A DNA stretch of 64,000 bases from Shewanella sp. CG12_big_fil_rev_8_21_14_0_65_47_15 (lineage in GTDB: Bacteria > Pseudomonadota > Gammaproteobacteria > Enterobacterales > Shewanellaceae): the NCBI RefSeq assembly GCF_002783505.1, contig NZ_PFGL01000019.1, forward strand, positions 1-64,000, read 5' to 3'. This document shows, one piece after another, positions 1-7,943 of the stretch. The translations under genes and the position numbers were made by a program. A model generated the notes under the pieces. That model worked only from the letters and a program-made list of their open reading frames with translations. It made no database searches and was not told where the DNA came from. How positions within the stretch are numbered: the stretch's first letter is position 1; each line of letters opens with the position of its first letter.

Positions 1-73
1 ACCCGACATGTAAAGTATTTGTTAGTTTTATTATTTGCCGAAATTAACATTTTTTATCTCGCTTTGAAACAGC

Positions 74-583
74 TCAACCCAATTTAGGCTCTGTTAAATA
101 ACATTCTAGCGTGTCAACCTTGCATTTATGTGGCTGAGGCGGGTTAAAACCCATTTGCCGTAATATACGCTGTGTGATTTTATTATCGATATGATGCTCA
201 GCTCGAATACGATGTAATCCGACTTGTTTAAGCGCGTAATCACACAGCACATCGCCCACGTCGACGACCACACCTTTACCGTGTGCCTCACGACGTAAAA
301 TAATCCCTAAATCAGCTTGTTCGGGATAAGTGATGTCCGAAAACCCAACGATACCCATTGCTGTATCGCAGATTTTGCCTCTAATAGCCCAACTCATTAT
401 TTTTGGATGAGCCTCCTGAGTCGCAGCTAACGTCTTTTGAAAAGCGCTTTGGGCGCGTGTCACAGAAAATGGTGCCGCTATCTTACTCATTAAACGCTCA
501 GAGGTGTAAAGCTCAACAAACAAGTCTTTATCCATCTCCGACAAAGGCACTAGCCAGACTTTACTGGTTTGTAGTGGGATCAT
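74..583 (-). CDS. GNAT-family N-acetyltransferase (RimJ/RimL-like)
   Basis: A 169-residue protein of the GNAT acyl-CoA acetyltransferase superfamily, closest in style to the RimJ/RimL branch. The acetyl-CoA binding segment is visible as LRREAHGKGVVVDVGDVLCDY (about residues 95-115), followed by the family pattern LHRIRAEHHIDNKITQRILRQMGF, in which an N-x3-RIL-x-MGF helix closes the fold. The substrate cannot be told from sequence. It starts 8 bases after the stop of the pepsin-like protease gene, and the only GAGG near its ATG lies in the end of that gene, so the two are probably co-transcribed. Confidence 0.85.
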   Translation of the reverse strand: MIPLQTSKVWLVPLSEMDKDLFVELYTSERLMSKIAAPFSVTRAQSAFQKTLAATQEAHPKIMSWAIRGKICDTAMGIVGFSDITYPEQADLGIILRREAHGKGVVVDVGDVLCDYALKQVGLHRIRAEHHIDNKITQRILRQMGFNPPQPHKCKVDTLECYLTEPKLG

Positions 584-591
584 TTTTGCAC

Positions 592-1872
592 TTATACCTC
601 ATCGACTAGGGCGGCAAAGCGCACTATGCCGGCTTCACCTTCATCGCGGCGAAACACCACGTAATAGGGATTAAGTAATGGCAAGCCCAGAATACTTTGG
701 GCGGGCCATTGTGGTAATTGCCCCATGAATTTAAAACAGGCTTTGCCATAAGCAGGAGTATTGATTTGCCAGTAACTTGTAGGCGGACAAAGCAGGGTTA
801 CACTCTGACCATTTTCACCTTCAAAATGAAATTCGATATCTGGCCAGTCGCTTAGTCGCAAAGCACTGGCATCGATTCCGCGCTGCTGCGCCTTATAGCC
901 TTGTTCAAATGGCGCTAGCAGTTCTGCAGCGTTTGGCACTTGCGCTTTTAGCTGACTCATCAATGCGCTAAATGCCATTTGCGGCAGTGACACCATAGAC
1001 GCACCGGTATCGATAATGGCATTGCTGGAGCCACGATTTAGGTGCGCCTCTGCGACTGTGGGCAAATGAATGCTATCACCGCCCGCAATATTGATACTGA
1101 GCAAATTCACGTTGTAATAGCGGTCGTGTACCACTTTGACATCGATAAAATCGCCATGATAACACTGAGTATGTTCTTCACCGCCGCCGAGTATCAACCA
1201 GCCTTGATTGAGCGGGTCATCATGTAAAGCATGGTGTTCGACTCGCTCACTGGCATAGTGAATGCTGGAGCGACGCGAGATAAACGCAAACCGATTGGCA
1301 CAGCGCCCCGACTCTTCCATTAAGCTAAAGTAGGTCGGTACATCGCACTCTACTGCGGTATACAGCAAGGCCTTAAAATCGGTTAAGTCCTGATGGCAAA
1401 GCGGATGATGAGAACCAGGAAAGGGCCAAGGATAGGTCACTGGCGGCTCGACACTGTGAGCCGTTAAATATCGGCCCATATCATAACTTGGGTTAAGCCT
1501 ATGATAAGCCAAGCCCAAAATGCCATCGGCGTTCAAAAATGTATGCTCGGCCTCACGGTATACTAAGGCCACAGGGGTATTGTCTAACTGCAGATATGGC
1601 GTCGCCACTTTGGTATAAATCACCGCGCCAAGCCAGCCACCCAAGCCGTAGCAGACTTCCTGGGCTAAGGTCGATGGTCGCAGATGTTGATCGAGTTCGG
1701 GCTGGTAGCGGTTGTGGTGCACCACTAAGGTGGAACTGCCAGTATCTATGATGAGATTAACTTTTGTGGCCTGACTGCCCAATTTAACACTGGCAGTGTA
1801 GCCCCCTTCTGCTAAGACGTTGGTTAACGCCAGTCGACTTTGATGTAAATGGCTAGACATAAAAATAAACAT
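592..1872 (-). CDS. Pepsin-like aspartic peptidase (A1 family, shewasin type)
   Basis: A bilobal A1-family aspartic protease, rare in bacteria. Both catalytic motifs are intact: IIDTGSSTLVV with Asp43 in the N-terminal lobe and IIDTGASMVSL with Asp288 in the C-terminal lobe. The length (426 residues) fits a full pepsin fold. There is no signal peptide and no recognisable propeptide; the first catalytic Asp lies only about 40 residues in. Characterised bacterial shewasins are likewise made without a prosegment and are thought to be cytoplasmic. ATG 1872 is used here; an internal ATG four codons on is an alternative. It is followed at once by a GNAT gene. The physiological substrate is unknown. 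Confidence 0.88.
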   Translation of the reverse strand: MFIFMSSHLHQSRLALTNVLAEGGYTASVKLGSQATKVNLIIDTGSSTLVVHHNRYQPELDQHLRPSTLAQEVCYGLGGWLGAVIYTKVATPYLQLDNTPVALVYREAEHTFLNADGILGLAYHRLNPSYDMGRYLTAHSVEPPVTYPWPFPGSHHPLCHQDLTDFKALLYTAVECDVPTYFSLMEESGRCANRFAFISRRSSIHYASERVEHHALHDDPLNQGWLILGGGEEHTQCYHGDFIDVKVVHDRYYNVNLLSINIAGGDSIHLPTVAEAHLNRGSSNAIIDTGASMVSLPQMAFSALMSQLKAQVPNAAELLAPFEQGYKAQQRGIDASALRLSDWPDIEFHFEGENGQSVTLLCPPTSYWQINTPAYGKACFKFMGQLPQWPAQSILGLPLLNPYYVVFRRDEGEAGIVRFAALVDEV

Positions 1873-2023
1873 TAAGAGGGGAAAAGTTAGGAGCCTGTTA
1901 TCACAGAATCACACTAGGGTGTCAAGAAAGGAAACAAAGAAGGAAACAAAGACACCCAATCTTAATGGCTCGGTAGTTAACCTCCGACTATGCTTTGGTT
2001 AAGCCTTAAACAAGGAGGTTTTT

Positions 2024-2430
2024 ATGCCGCGCCCTCGCAGAACTCAAATTAGTCTTGAACTCTCTCTTTAAAATCAGTTTCTATTACCATTGCTGTAGCC
2101 GCATTATTCGACGTGCATTTTTATGCGGTGATGTCAAATCATCTGCATGTGGTCTTGCATATCGATATAGAGACCGCAAACAACTGGACTGACCGAGAAG
2201 TGCTTGAGCAGTAGCATAAGCTGTTTAAAGGCGATGAATTAACGCAAAAATTTGCCAAAGGAGAGTTAGTCGAACCCCACCAAGTGCTCAGGCTCAAGCG
2301 CGCCATTGCAATTTACCGCAGCCGATTATGTGATATTTCATGGTTCATGAGATGTTTGAATGAACCGATAGCAAGGCAAGCAAATCAAGAGGATAACTGC
2401 ACAGGTCGATTCTGAGAGGGACGCTTAGAA
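2024..2430 (+). pseudogene. Decayed Y1 (HUH) transposase, IS200/RAYT-like
   Basis: Starts with a strong AAGGAGG and an ATG encoding MPRPRRTQISLEL, the usual N-terminus of Shewanella Y1-type transposases. It hits a stop within 15 codons. A second block in another frame reads YAVMSNHLHVVLHID (HLH = the HUH metal motif) and continues through [19 protein letters not shown] to [18 protein letters not shown]. Two tryptophan codons have become stops: QWHK is now Q-stop-HK and FWEGR is now F-stop-EGR. The stretch between FLCG and YAVMSNHLH is missing, so the gene also has an internal deletion. Downstream similarity fades after about 2430. Clearly non-functional. Confidence 0.8.
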
Positions 2431-2841
2431 AAGCGACGACGACACTTTGCGATAGGTTGTCAGCACTTCCAAATCAACTGATAGCAATCCTATAGTAACT
2501 ATCACCTCTACTTTCCCCTGGCTCTACGGGATGACTTATCACGGTTAAAATCTGCCATTTTTTAGCTAGTTAGCTTGATTTAGTCTCCATCAGCAATCCA
2601 GCCATTTTTTATAACTCTCGTTAAAGCAACTTTAGTCAATGCAACATGAAGGCAAGCCGAAAGCACATTATGTTATTGTTTTAACTTGGGTGGCCGGATT
2701 TGCTCTGGATTTGCTTTGTAGGTATTAGCTGTGCGGTCTTATTTTTCATATATGATTACTTGATATTGAAGAAAAAATATATGAAATGGCGTTAATTTTT
2801 AAAATTCCCCCTTTGTGAATCCAAAGTCTCGCTCCTGTGGG
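2431..2841. other. Intergenic stretch without a recognised gene
   Basis: About 400 bases between the transposase remnant and the toxin-antitoxin promoter. No credible ORF on either strand; AT-rich in its right half. It may hold the flank of the decayed element. Confidence 0.5.
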
Positions 2842-2868
2842 GCGCATAAATATTTAGACGTTATAACG
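2842..2868 (+). other. Possible attC 3' end (R' core) remnant
   Basis: Bases 2842-2863 differ at only two of 22 positions from the minus-strand sequence that abuts the GTTAGC core site at 43476-43497. Here it runs into GTTATAAC, the core-site form also seen at the attC at 42.3 kb. No complementary R'' arm is evident upstream, so this would be a relic only. Confidence 0.3.
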
Positions 2869-2876
2869 CAGCCCCC

Positions 2877-2925
2877 TTGCTCACAACGGTTAACCGGACT
2901 ATAGTTTGTACGTTATTTTGTACCA
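2877..2925 (+). promoter_or_regulatory. Promoter and likely autoregulatory operator of the toxin-antitoxin pair
   Basis: TTGCTC at 2877 and TATAGT at 2900 are spaced 17 bases, a reasonable sigma-70 promoter. Two TTTGTAC-type repeats about 12 bases apart lie just downstream of the -10 box. YefM/Phd antitoxins are known to repress by binding TGTACA-like half-sites, so this is a plausible operator. Confidence 0.5.
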
Positions 2926-2938
2926 AATGGAGTTCAAT

Positions 2939-3220
2939 ATGAGTCGTATTCGTTTCGATCAAGATATTCAGCCGTTATCTGAGTTTCGTGCAGGTGTAAC
3001 CTCTTACATCAAACAAATCAATGAGACTCGTCGTCCGTTGGTCATCACGCAACGCGGTAAAGGTGTTGCCGTTGTTCTCGATGTTGCAGAGTATGAAGCA
3101 ATGCTAGAGAAAATCGAGCTACTAGAAGAAATGCGCACAGCAGAATCTCAATTAGCTTCGGGTCTTGGTGTCGCAAATGAAGATGCGCGTGCTCAAGTAT
3201 TAGCGCGCATTATTAAATGA
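2939..3220 (+). CDS. Antitoxin, Phd/YefM family
   Basis: A 93-residue antitoxin. The N-terminal DNA-binding part reads DIQPLSEFRAGVTSYIKQI, then RRPLVITQRGKGVAVVLDVAEYEAML, the hallmark of the Phd/YefM family. The charged C-terminal tail is expected to wrap the toxin. The ATG at 2939 is chosen over the upstream one at 2906 because a TGGAG ribosome site sits just before it and because the family begins near here. Its last four bases overlap the toxin start (ATGA), typical of translational coupling in type II systems. Confidence 0.9.
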   Translation: MSRIRFDQDIQPLSEFRAGVTSYIKQINETRRPLVITQRGKGVAVVLDVAEYEAMLEKIELLEEMRTAESQLASGLGVANEDARAQVLARIIK

Positions 3221-3504
3221 AAGTAGTTTGGTCTCCCCTAGCACTTCAAAAGCTTGGTGATGCAGTAGAGTTCATTTCTTTGGATAATCCATCGGCTGCT
3301 GAAAAATGGGCAAATGAAGTTTTCGACAAAACGGAATTGCTCGGAAGTATGCCTGAAATGGGGCGCTTTGTTCCTGAAATGCCCCACACGAACTATCGTG
3401 AAATCATTTTTGGTCACGATCGTATTATTTATAGCTTAAGTCATGAAATTCGAGTGCTTACAGTGCGTAATTGCCGTCAAATGTTGACGGAAGACGATGT
3501 GTAA
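3217..3504 (+). CDS. Toxin, RelE/ParE superfamily
   Basis: A 95-residue toxin that pairs with the preceding antitoxin. The sequence MKVVWSPLALQKLGDAVEFI, then DNPSAAEKWANEVF, ELLGSMPEMGRFVPE, YREIIFGHDRIIYSL and VLTVRNCRQML matches the RelE/ParE fold, including the conserved REI and YRI-like strands. ParE members poison gyrase and RelE members cleave ribosome-bound mRNA; the sequence alone does not decide which this is, though the spacing resembles ParE more. A strong hairpin terminator follows. Confidence 0.88.
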   Translation: MKVVWSPLALQKLGDAVEFISLDNPSAAEKWANEVFDKTELLGSMPEMGRFVPEMPHTNYREIIFGHDRIIYSLSHEIRVLTVRNCRQMLTEDDV

Positions 3505-3641
3505 AACTGTGTAATATACCCGCAATCATTGAAGATGCTTGGCTTTTAAAACAGAGGTTCAAGCTTCAGGTCATGAAACTGACTCTATCCCACAACCCAA
3601 AACAAGCACTCGAAACCCTGCATGATCAACCTCTAAATACA

Positions 3642-3678
3642 AAAATAGCGATAAACCCTGTGAGTTTATCGCTATTTT
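3642..3678 (+). terminator. Rho-independent terminator after the toxin gene
   Basis: A perfect 15-base inverted repeat (AAAATAGCGATAAAC and its complement) with a short loop; the stem ends in a T run on the plus strand. Because the stem also starts with an A run it could act in both directions, also closing the convergent S46 peptidase gene. Confidence 0.8.
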
Positions 3679-3786
3679 ATTATCTTGTTATGGCTGGATT
3701 CAAAGAGCGCTAAATCGCGCTTGAATGCTATTAATCCAAATTCACTATGCCACTACAGGCCACACCATTGCTGGTGCGGCAATAGA

Positions 3787-5943
3787 TTACTTAACGATTT
3801 CCATCTCGGCTAATAGATTGTCGGCATGATCTAAATACTTCATTACCCACAACATATAGCGGCTATCCACTTGGATAGAACGGTTGATGTTATCGTCATA
3901 TGCCCAGTCGCCGATAATGCTTTCATACACACCATCGAACAGCAGACCGACTAATTCAGCGCGGCCGTTTAGGGTGGGTGAACCTGAGTTGCCGCCGGTT
4001 GTGTCTAAGGTCGACAGGAAGTTAACCGGTACAGAATCGATGGCTTTCACATAGAAATCACCGTATTGCTTCTGCTTAATCAGCTCTAACTCTTTTTTCG
4101 GTGCATCGAATGGATCAACACCTGTGTCCTTTTGCACTATGCCTTCAAGGCGAGTGAATGGCACAGCCACTAAACCGTCTTTTGGCGAGTAGCCTTTCAC
4201 ATGACCGACCGTGACACGCAGGCTTGAGTTCGCATCGGCATACACTGGCTTACCTTGCTCAAGATTGTAAGCAATGATGGCATCCATGTACTGCGGACGC
4301 ACTTTCATCAGCTCGCCATCCAGTTCTTTTTCTTTCTTTTCTTCAGCCATATCAGTGTCATACATAGCCACGGCGAATTGAATGAAAGGATCTTTAGAGG
4401 CTTTAAAATCGGCAACGGATTTATCCATCCACGCCAGACGCACGTCTTTTTTGCCTAACTCAGTTTTGGCGTACATTTTGTCTAAGGTTTTCGAAAGCTT
4501 AGCTTCGCTGAACTTTTTATCGATACCAAAGGCTTTATCCAATGCGGGTAGGCGTTTGTCCTCTGGCAGTGCGGCGTAGCGTTTCAGCATATCGAACAAC
4601 ACAGCTTTATCGACGCTTGGCGCATAACGACGGTCGATACGCTCCATGCTCGCTTTGAGGCGAGTCATATCACGCTCTTGGAAGCCAGGTTCACGCTGTA
4701 TATCCGGCAGTTGTTTCTCGTTCGCTAAGCGATACAAGCTGCGCGCCGTTGGCAACATAGTCGTGCTACCTATGTAGCTTAAGATCATGTCACGCTCTTG
4801 ATGCGCTTTACTTTTGGCAATTAACGCATCTAATTCCGCTAAGGTTTTGCCGTATTTCGCTTCACGGCTGCTGTCTTTAGCGATCCACGCTGCAAGCTCT
4901 GCTTCGCGGGCTTTACGGTCAGCCAACATGGTGGATTTGCCATAAAACTCAATCATCGAAGTGAAGTTTTTCGCATAGTTTGCAAGGCTAGCAATTTGAC
5001 TCTCGTACTTAATACGTTCGTCACTGCCCTCTGGCGCGGTATCTTTAATGATCTCAATAAAGCGCTCGCGCAATAACTTACCTTCTGGATAAGCCCACTC
5101 GAACTGATTTTGTACTTCATTGGCGGTGCGATATCTGTTGGTGCGACCTGGGTAGCCAGCCACCATCACAAAATCGCCATCGCTCACGCCTTTAGCCGAT
5201 ACTTTTAAGAAGCTTTTTGGTTCGTATGGCACGTTATCGCTACTGAAATCGGCAGGTTTGCCCGCTTTAGACACATAGGCGCGGTAGAAAGAGAAATCGC
5301 CTGTGTGACGTGGCCACATCCAGTTATCGACGTCGCCGCCGTATTTACCCACGCTCGCGGCTGGGTTATAGACTAAGCGTACGTCACGAATTTCCAGTTG
5401 TTTAACCAGATAATATTCGAGGCCGCCGTGGAAGCTATACACTTGGCAACGGTAGCCTTCATCCTTTTCACACTCGGCGACGAGCGTTTTTTCTTGCTCC
5501 TCAACGCCTTGGTAAAACTCACGACCCGTTTTGTTTTCAAGCCCAGCATTGACACGCTCAGTCACATTGGTCACATCTTCGGTCACATATACGCGAGAAC
5601 CGGGCGCCGCAGGTAACTCATCGGCAAAGGTCTTAGCTAAAAAGCCATCTTGCAGTAGGTTTTTTTCTGGGGTTGAGTTGTATTGAATCGCACCATAGGC
5701 ACAGTGATGGTTAGTGACAACTAAGCCTTTTGGCGATACGAATGATGCAGTACAACCGCCAAGGCTTATCACGGCATTCATAGGAAATTCGGTGAGTTTA
5801 GAGATCGATTTCGCATCAATTTCTAAACCCTTGGCTTTTAGCTCATCGGCCATTGCAGGTAACTGATGTGGCTGCCACATGCCTTCGTCTGCCTGAGCGC
5901 CAAAGCTGGCTGCAACTACGGTGGCGAGTAACCATTTTTTCAT
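3787..5943 (-). CDS. S46-family dipeptidyl-peptidase, DPP7-like specificity
   Basis: A 718-residue periplasmic serine exopeptidase that removes dipeptides from peptide N-termini. The signal peptide is MKKWLLATVVAASFGAQA. The catalytic His is in VVTNHHCAYGAIQ and the nucleophile Ser in TTGGNSGSPTLNG. The residue 18 positions after that Ser is Gly (LLFDGVYES). In characterised S46 enzymes this position separates DPP7 (Gly, hydrophobic P1) from DPP11 (Arg, acidic P1), so DPP7-type specificity is inferred. Length is normal for the family. Single-gene unit on the minus strand. Confidence 0.93.
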   Translation of the reverse strand: MKKWLLATVVAASFGAQADEGMWQPHQLPAMADELKAKGLEIDAKSISKLTEFPMNAVISLGGCTASFVSPKGLVVTNHHCAYGAIQYNSTPEKNLLQDGFLAKTFADELPAAPGSRVYVTEDVTNVTERVNAGLENKTGREFYQGVEEQEKTLVAECEKDEGYRCQVYSFHGGLEYYLVKQLEIRDVRLVYNPAASVGKYGGDVDNWMWPRHTGDFSFYRAYVSKAGKPADFSSDNVPYEPKSFLKVSAKGVSDGDFVMVAGYPGRTNRYRTANEVQNQFEWAYPEGKLLRERFIEIIKDTAPEGSDERIKYESQIASLANYAKNFTSMIEFYGKSTMLADRKAREAELAAWIAKDSSREAKYGKTLAELDALIAKSKAHQERDMILSYIGSTTMLPTARSLYRLANEKQLPDIQREPGFQERDMTRLKASMERIDRRYAPSVDKAVLFDMLKRYAALPEDKRLPALDKAFGIDKKFSEAKLSKTLDKMYAKTELGKKDVRLAWMDKSVADFKASKDPFIQFAVAMYDTDMAEEKKEKELDGELMKVRPQYMDAIIAYNLEQGKPVYADANSSLRVTVGHVKGYSPKDGLVAVPFTRLEGIVQKDTGVDPFDAPKKELELIKQKQYGDFYVKAIDSVPVNFLSTLDTTGGNSGSPTLNGRAELVGLLFDGVYESIIGDWAYDDNINRSIQVDSRYMLWVMKYLDHADNLLAEMEIVK

Positions 5944-6073
5944 TGTGTTAAGTCCATTTTATGTGAATAAAGCCATGTGCAAGCTGGGCCATGTTCTTGT
6001 TTTAATAGTGTCGTTTTAAGCTCAAATAACAGTGCTACAACCCAGCATCACTCGCTTTAAAACCTAAAAAGCA

Positions 6074-6099
6074 AAAAGTCAGGCCGGGGCCTGACTTTA
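6074..6099 (-). terminator. Rho-independent terminator of the tyrosine permease
   Basis: Perfect stem GTCAGGCC/GGCCTGAC with a two-base loop. Read on the minus strand it is followed by a T-rich tract, so it ends transcription from the permease gene before the S46 peptidase promoter. Confidence 0.85.
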
Positions 6100-6210
6100 T
6101 CATATGGGGTACACTCTATAACAGGCTCAGAAAAATTCGCTTACAAAGCAAATACATTTCCCAGAGATTACCCTGCCTCGTTCGCTAAAATATCGCCATG
6201 CAATTACGCT

Positions 6211-7398
6211 TCACAAGGCCACTACTAGCTGGGCACCAATAATAACAACCCCTAAGACACCCGCGGTAATTAACGCAACCGAGCCGCCAGAGACTTGATA
6301 TCCTTCCGCTTGCACTTGGCGTTGACGCAGCGCCATGGCAATCGGCAGAAATATAATCATCACCACCAAAGGCACAGCCGCGAATCCAAGCACAGCGACA
6401 AAGCCCTCCGGCAGATACAGGGCACATAGTAAGGGTGGTACAAAGGTGAGAGCCCAGGTCTGCATGCGACCAACAAGGGTATTTTTCGCACGAGTCAGTT
6501 CGGCAACAAAATCATATAGGCTTAAGGTCACCCCTAGAAATGAAGTCACTAGGGCTAAGTCTGCGAATAACGAGATACATTTACTGATCCAAGGCGTATG
6601 GGCAATGTCCTGCAACGCTGTCACCAGTGACGGTAAGGAACCGTTAAAACCACTGATCTCGGCCCCACCAACGGTACCTAAGGTCACCAACAACCAAAGC
6701 ACATAACAAACGAGAGGAATCGTCGAACCGATTAACAACACCTTACGCAGTGAAACCGCATCGCCATCCAAATAACGCACTAAAGTGGCGATACACACGT
6801 GGAAACCAAAAGAAGTAAACACGACGGGGATCGCCGCCATCCAACTGCTGGTCAGAGACTCGGCAATCGTACCCGTTGCCATGCTGGCAATACTGACTTC
6901 GGGCAGTAAAAAGAGTACTACCACCACCAGCAGTAGGATCATTAACGAAAACAGGAAGCGGGACACTTTATCGACCCAAGCCACACCGAGCGCCGCAAAT
7001 CCGCCGAGCACTAGGGTAAACAATAATACGGCGACTTGATTATCCAGCACGATATCGAACATGTTCTTCGCTTTAAGCACTAATAACGAAGAACCGCCAG
7101 TAAGATAAGCCGCAGTCAAGGCAAACAATAAACTCAGAAAAGAAGCCCCTTGAATTATTTGACCTTTTTTACCCAGAAGCTTACCCGTGATGGCATGCAC
7201 ATTATCACCTACCCCTGAGCGCAAATTAATTTCGAGCATCAATAGCGAGGTATAGGCAGAAACGCCCCAAATAACGACGAGTAACACTAACGCTGGAATA
7301 ATCCCCAAAGCCGCAGTCGCTAAAGGTAAGGCTAACATACCTGCGCCAATGGCCGTCCCGGCAACGATGGCGATCGAGCCTAACATTTTTGAATTCAC
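6211..7398 (-). CDS. tyrP: Aromatic amino acid permease (TyrP-like, HAAAP family)
   Basis: A 395-residue inner-membrane proton symporter of the hydroxy/aromatic amino acid permease family. The N-terminus MNSKMLGSIAIVAGTAIGAG followed by MLALPLATA is the diagnostic first membrane segment of TyrP/Mtr/TnaB transporters. About eleven hydrophobic segments follow, with the family SFGFHVCIATLVRYLDGD loop near residue 200. Tyrosine is the likely substrate, but Trp or Phe transport cannot be excluded. Monocistronic, with a clear terminator downstream. Confidence 0.88.
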   Translation of the reverse strand: MNSKMLGSIAIVAGTAIGAGMLALPLATAALGIIPALVLLVVIWGVSAYTSLLMLEINLRSGVGDNVHAITGKLLGKKGQIIQGASFLSLLFALTAAYLTGGSSLLVLKAKNMFDIVLDNQVAVLLFTLVLGGFAALGVAWVDKVSRFLFSLMILLLVVVVLFLLPEVSIASMATGTIAESLTSSWMAAIPVVFTSFGFHVCIATLVRYLDGDAVSLRKVLLIGSTIPLVCYVLWLLVTLGTVGGAEISGFNGSLPSLVTALQDIAHTPWISKCISLFADLALVTSFLGVTLSLYDFVAELTRAKNTLVGRMQTWALTFVPPLLCALYLPEGFVAVLGFAAVPLVVMIIFLPIAMALRQRQVQAEGYQVSGGSVALITAGVLGVVIIGAQLVVAL

Positions 7399-7876
7399 AC
7401 AATAGTCCTGTTCAATGATTAATTATTATTTTATTTGAGTAAGATTTGAACCGATAAAGCCTTGCGTCTTAAATCGAAATAAGCAACACATCACTTAAAG
7501 CAGCTTCAAAAAGCATCCAATCGGATCTCATTCCCGCAGATCAATTGGCCCCAATAGCTTTTGAATATTTCAACCCAGTAGCCATTGAGGCTAACTAAAT
7601 CGGTTGCATAAAAGTGGCATGACTTTCAATTGTGATAATCCCAATAACAACATAGGTAAAATAGATAGTTTGGGACATTAACAGAGCCAAACCCAGTGGG
7701 CAAGCCAGTTGTGAACAAAGATAAGTCGCGCACTGTACGGTAACAACTTAATAGCGCTGTGATAAACGAAAACATACAAGCCAACAAAATCGCTACCTTT
7801 GTCAGGAATACGTGGGATGCCGCATTGTGGGTGAATCGGGATAAAACGTGTATTTTGACCGTCGCGAGCGCGCTGA
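7399..7876. other. Intergenic region without a supported gene
   Basis: About 480 bases upstream of the permease and downstream of gbpA. A 95-codon minus-strand ORF is present, but it starts within the gbpA terminator hairpin, has no ribosome site and resembles no family. The permease promoter presumably lies near the left end. Confidence 0.5.
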
Positions 7877-7880
7877 ATAT

Positions 7881-7911
7881 GGGCTTAAACATATTCGCTG
7901 TGTTTAAGCCC
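7881..7911 (-). terminator. Hairpin downstream of gbpA
   Basis: An 11-base perfect inverted repeat, GGGCTTAAACA/TGTTTAAGCCC, loop of nine bases, placed 33 bases after the gbpA stop. No long T tract follows, so it may be a weak terminator or an mRNA 3' stabiliser. Confidence 0.6.
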
Positions 7912-7943
7912 AATTACAGAATCGATTAACTCAACATGTTAAT

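Noticed and set aside
3471-3713. 80-codon plus-strand ORF overlapping the toxin end
   Set aside because: Overlaps the toxin gene and reads through the terminator hairpin.
7626-7913. 95-codon minus-strand ORF between tyrP and gbpA
   Set aside because: Starts inside the gbpA terminator hairpin, no ribosome site, no family likeness, odd composition.
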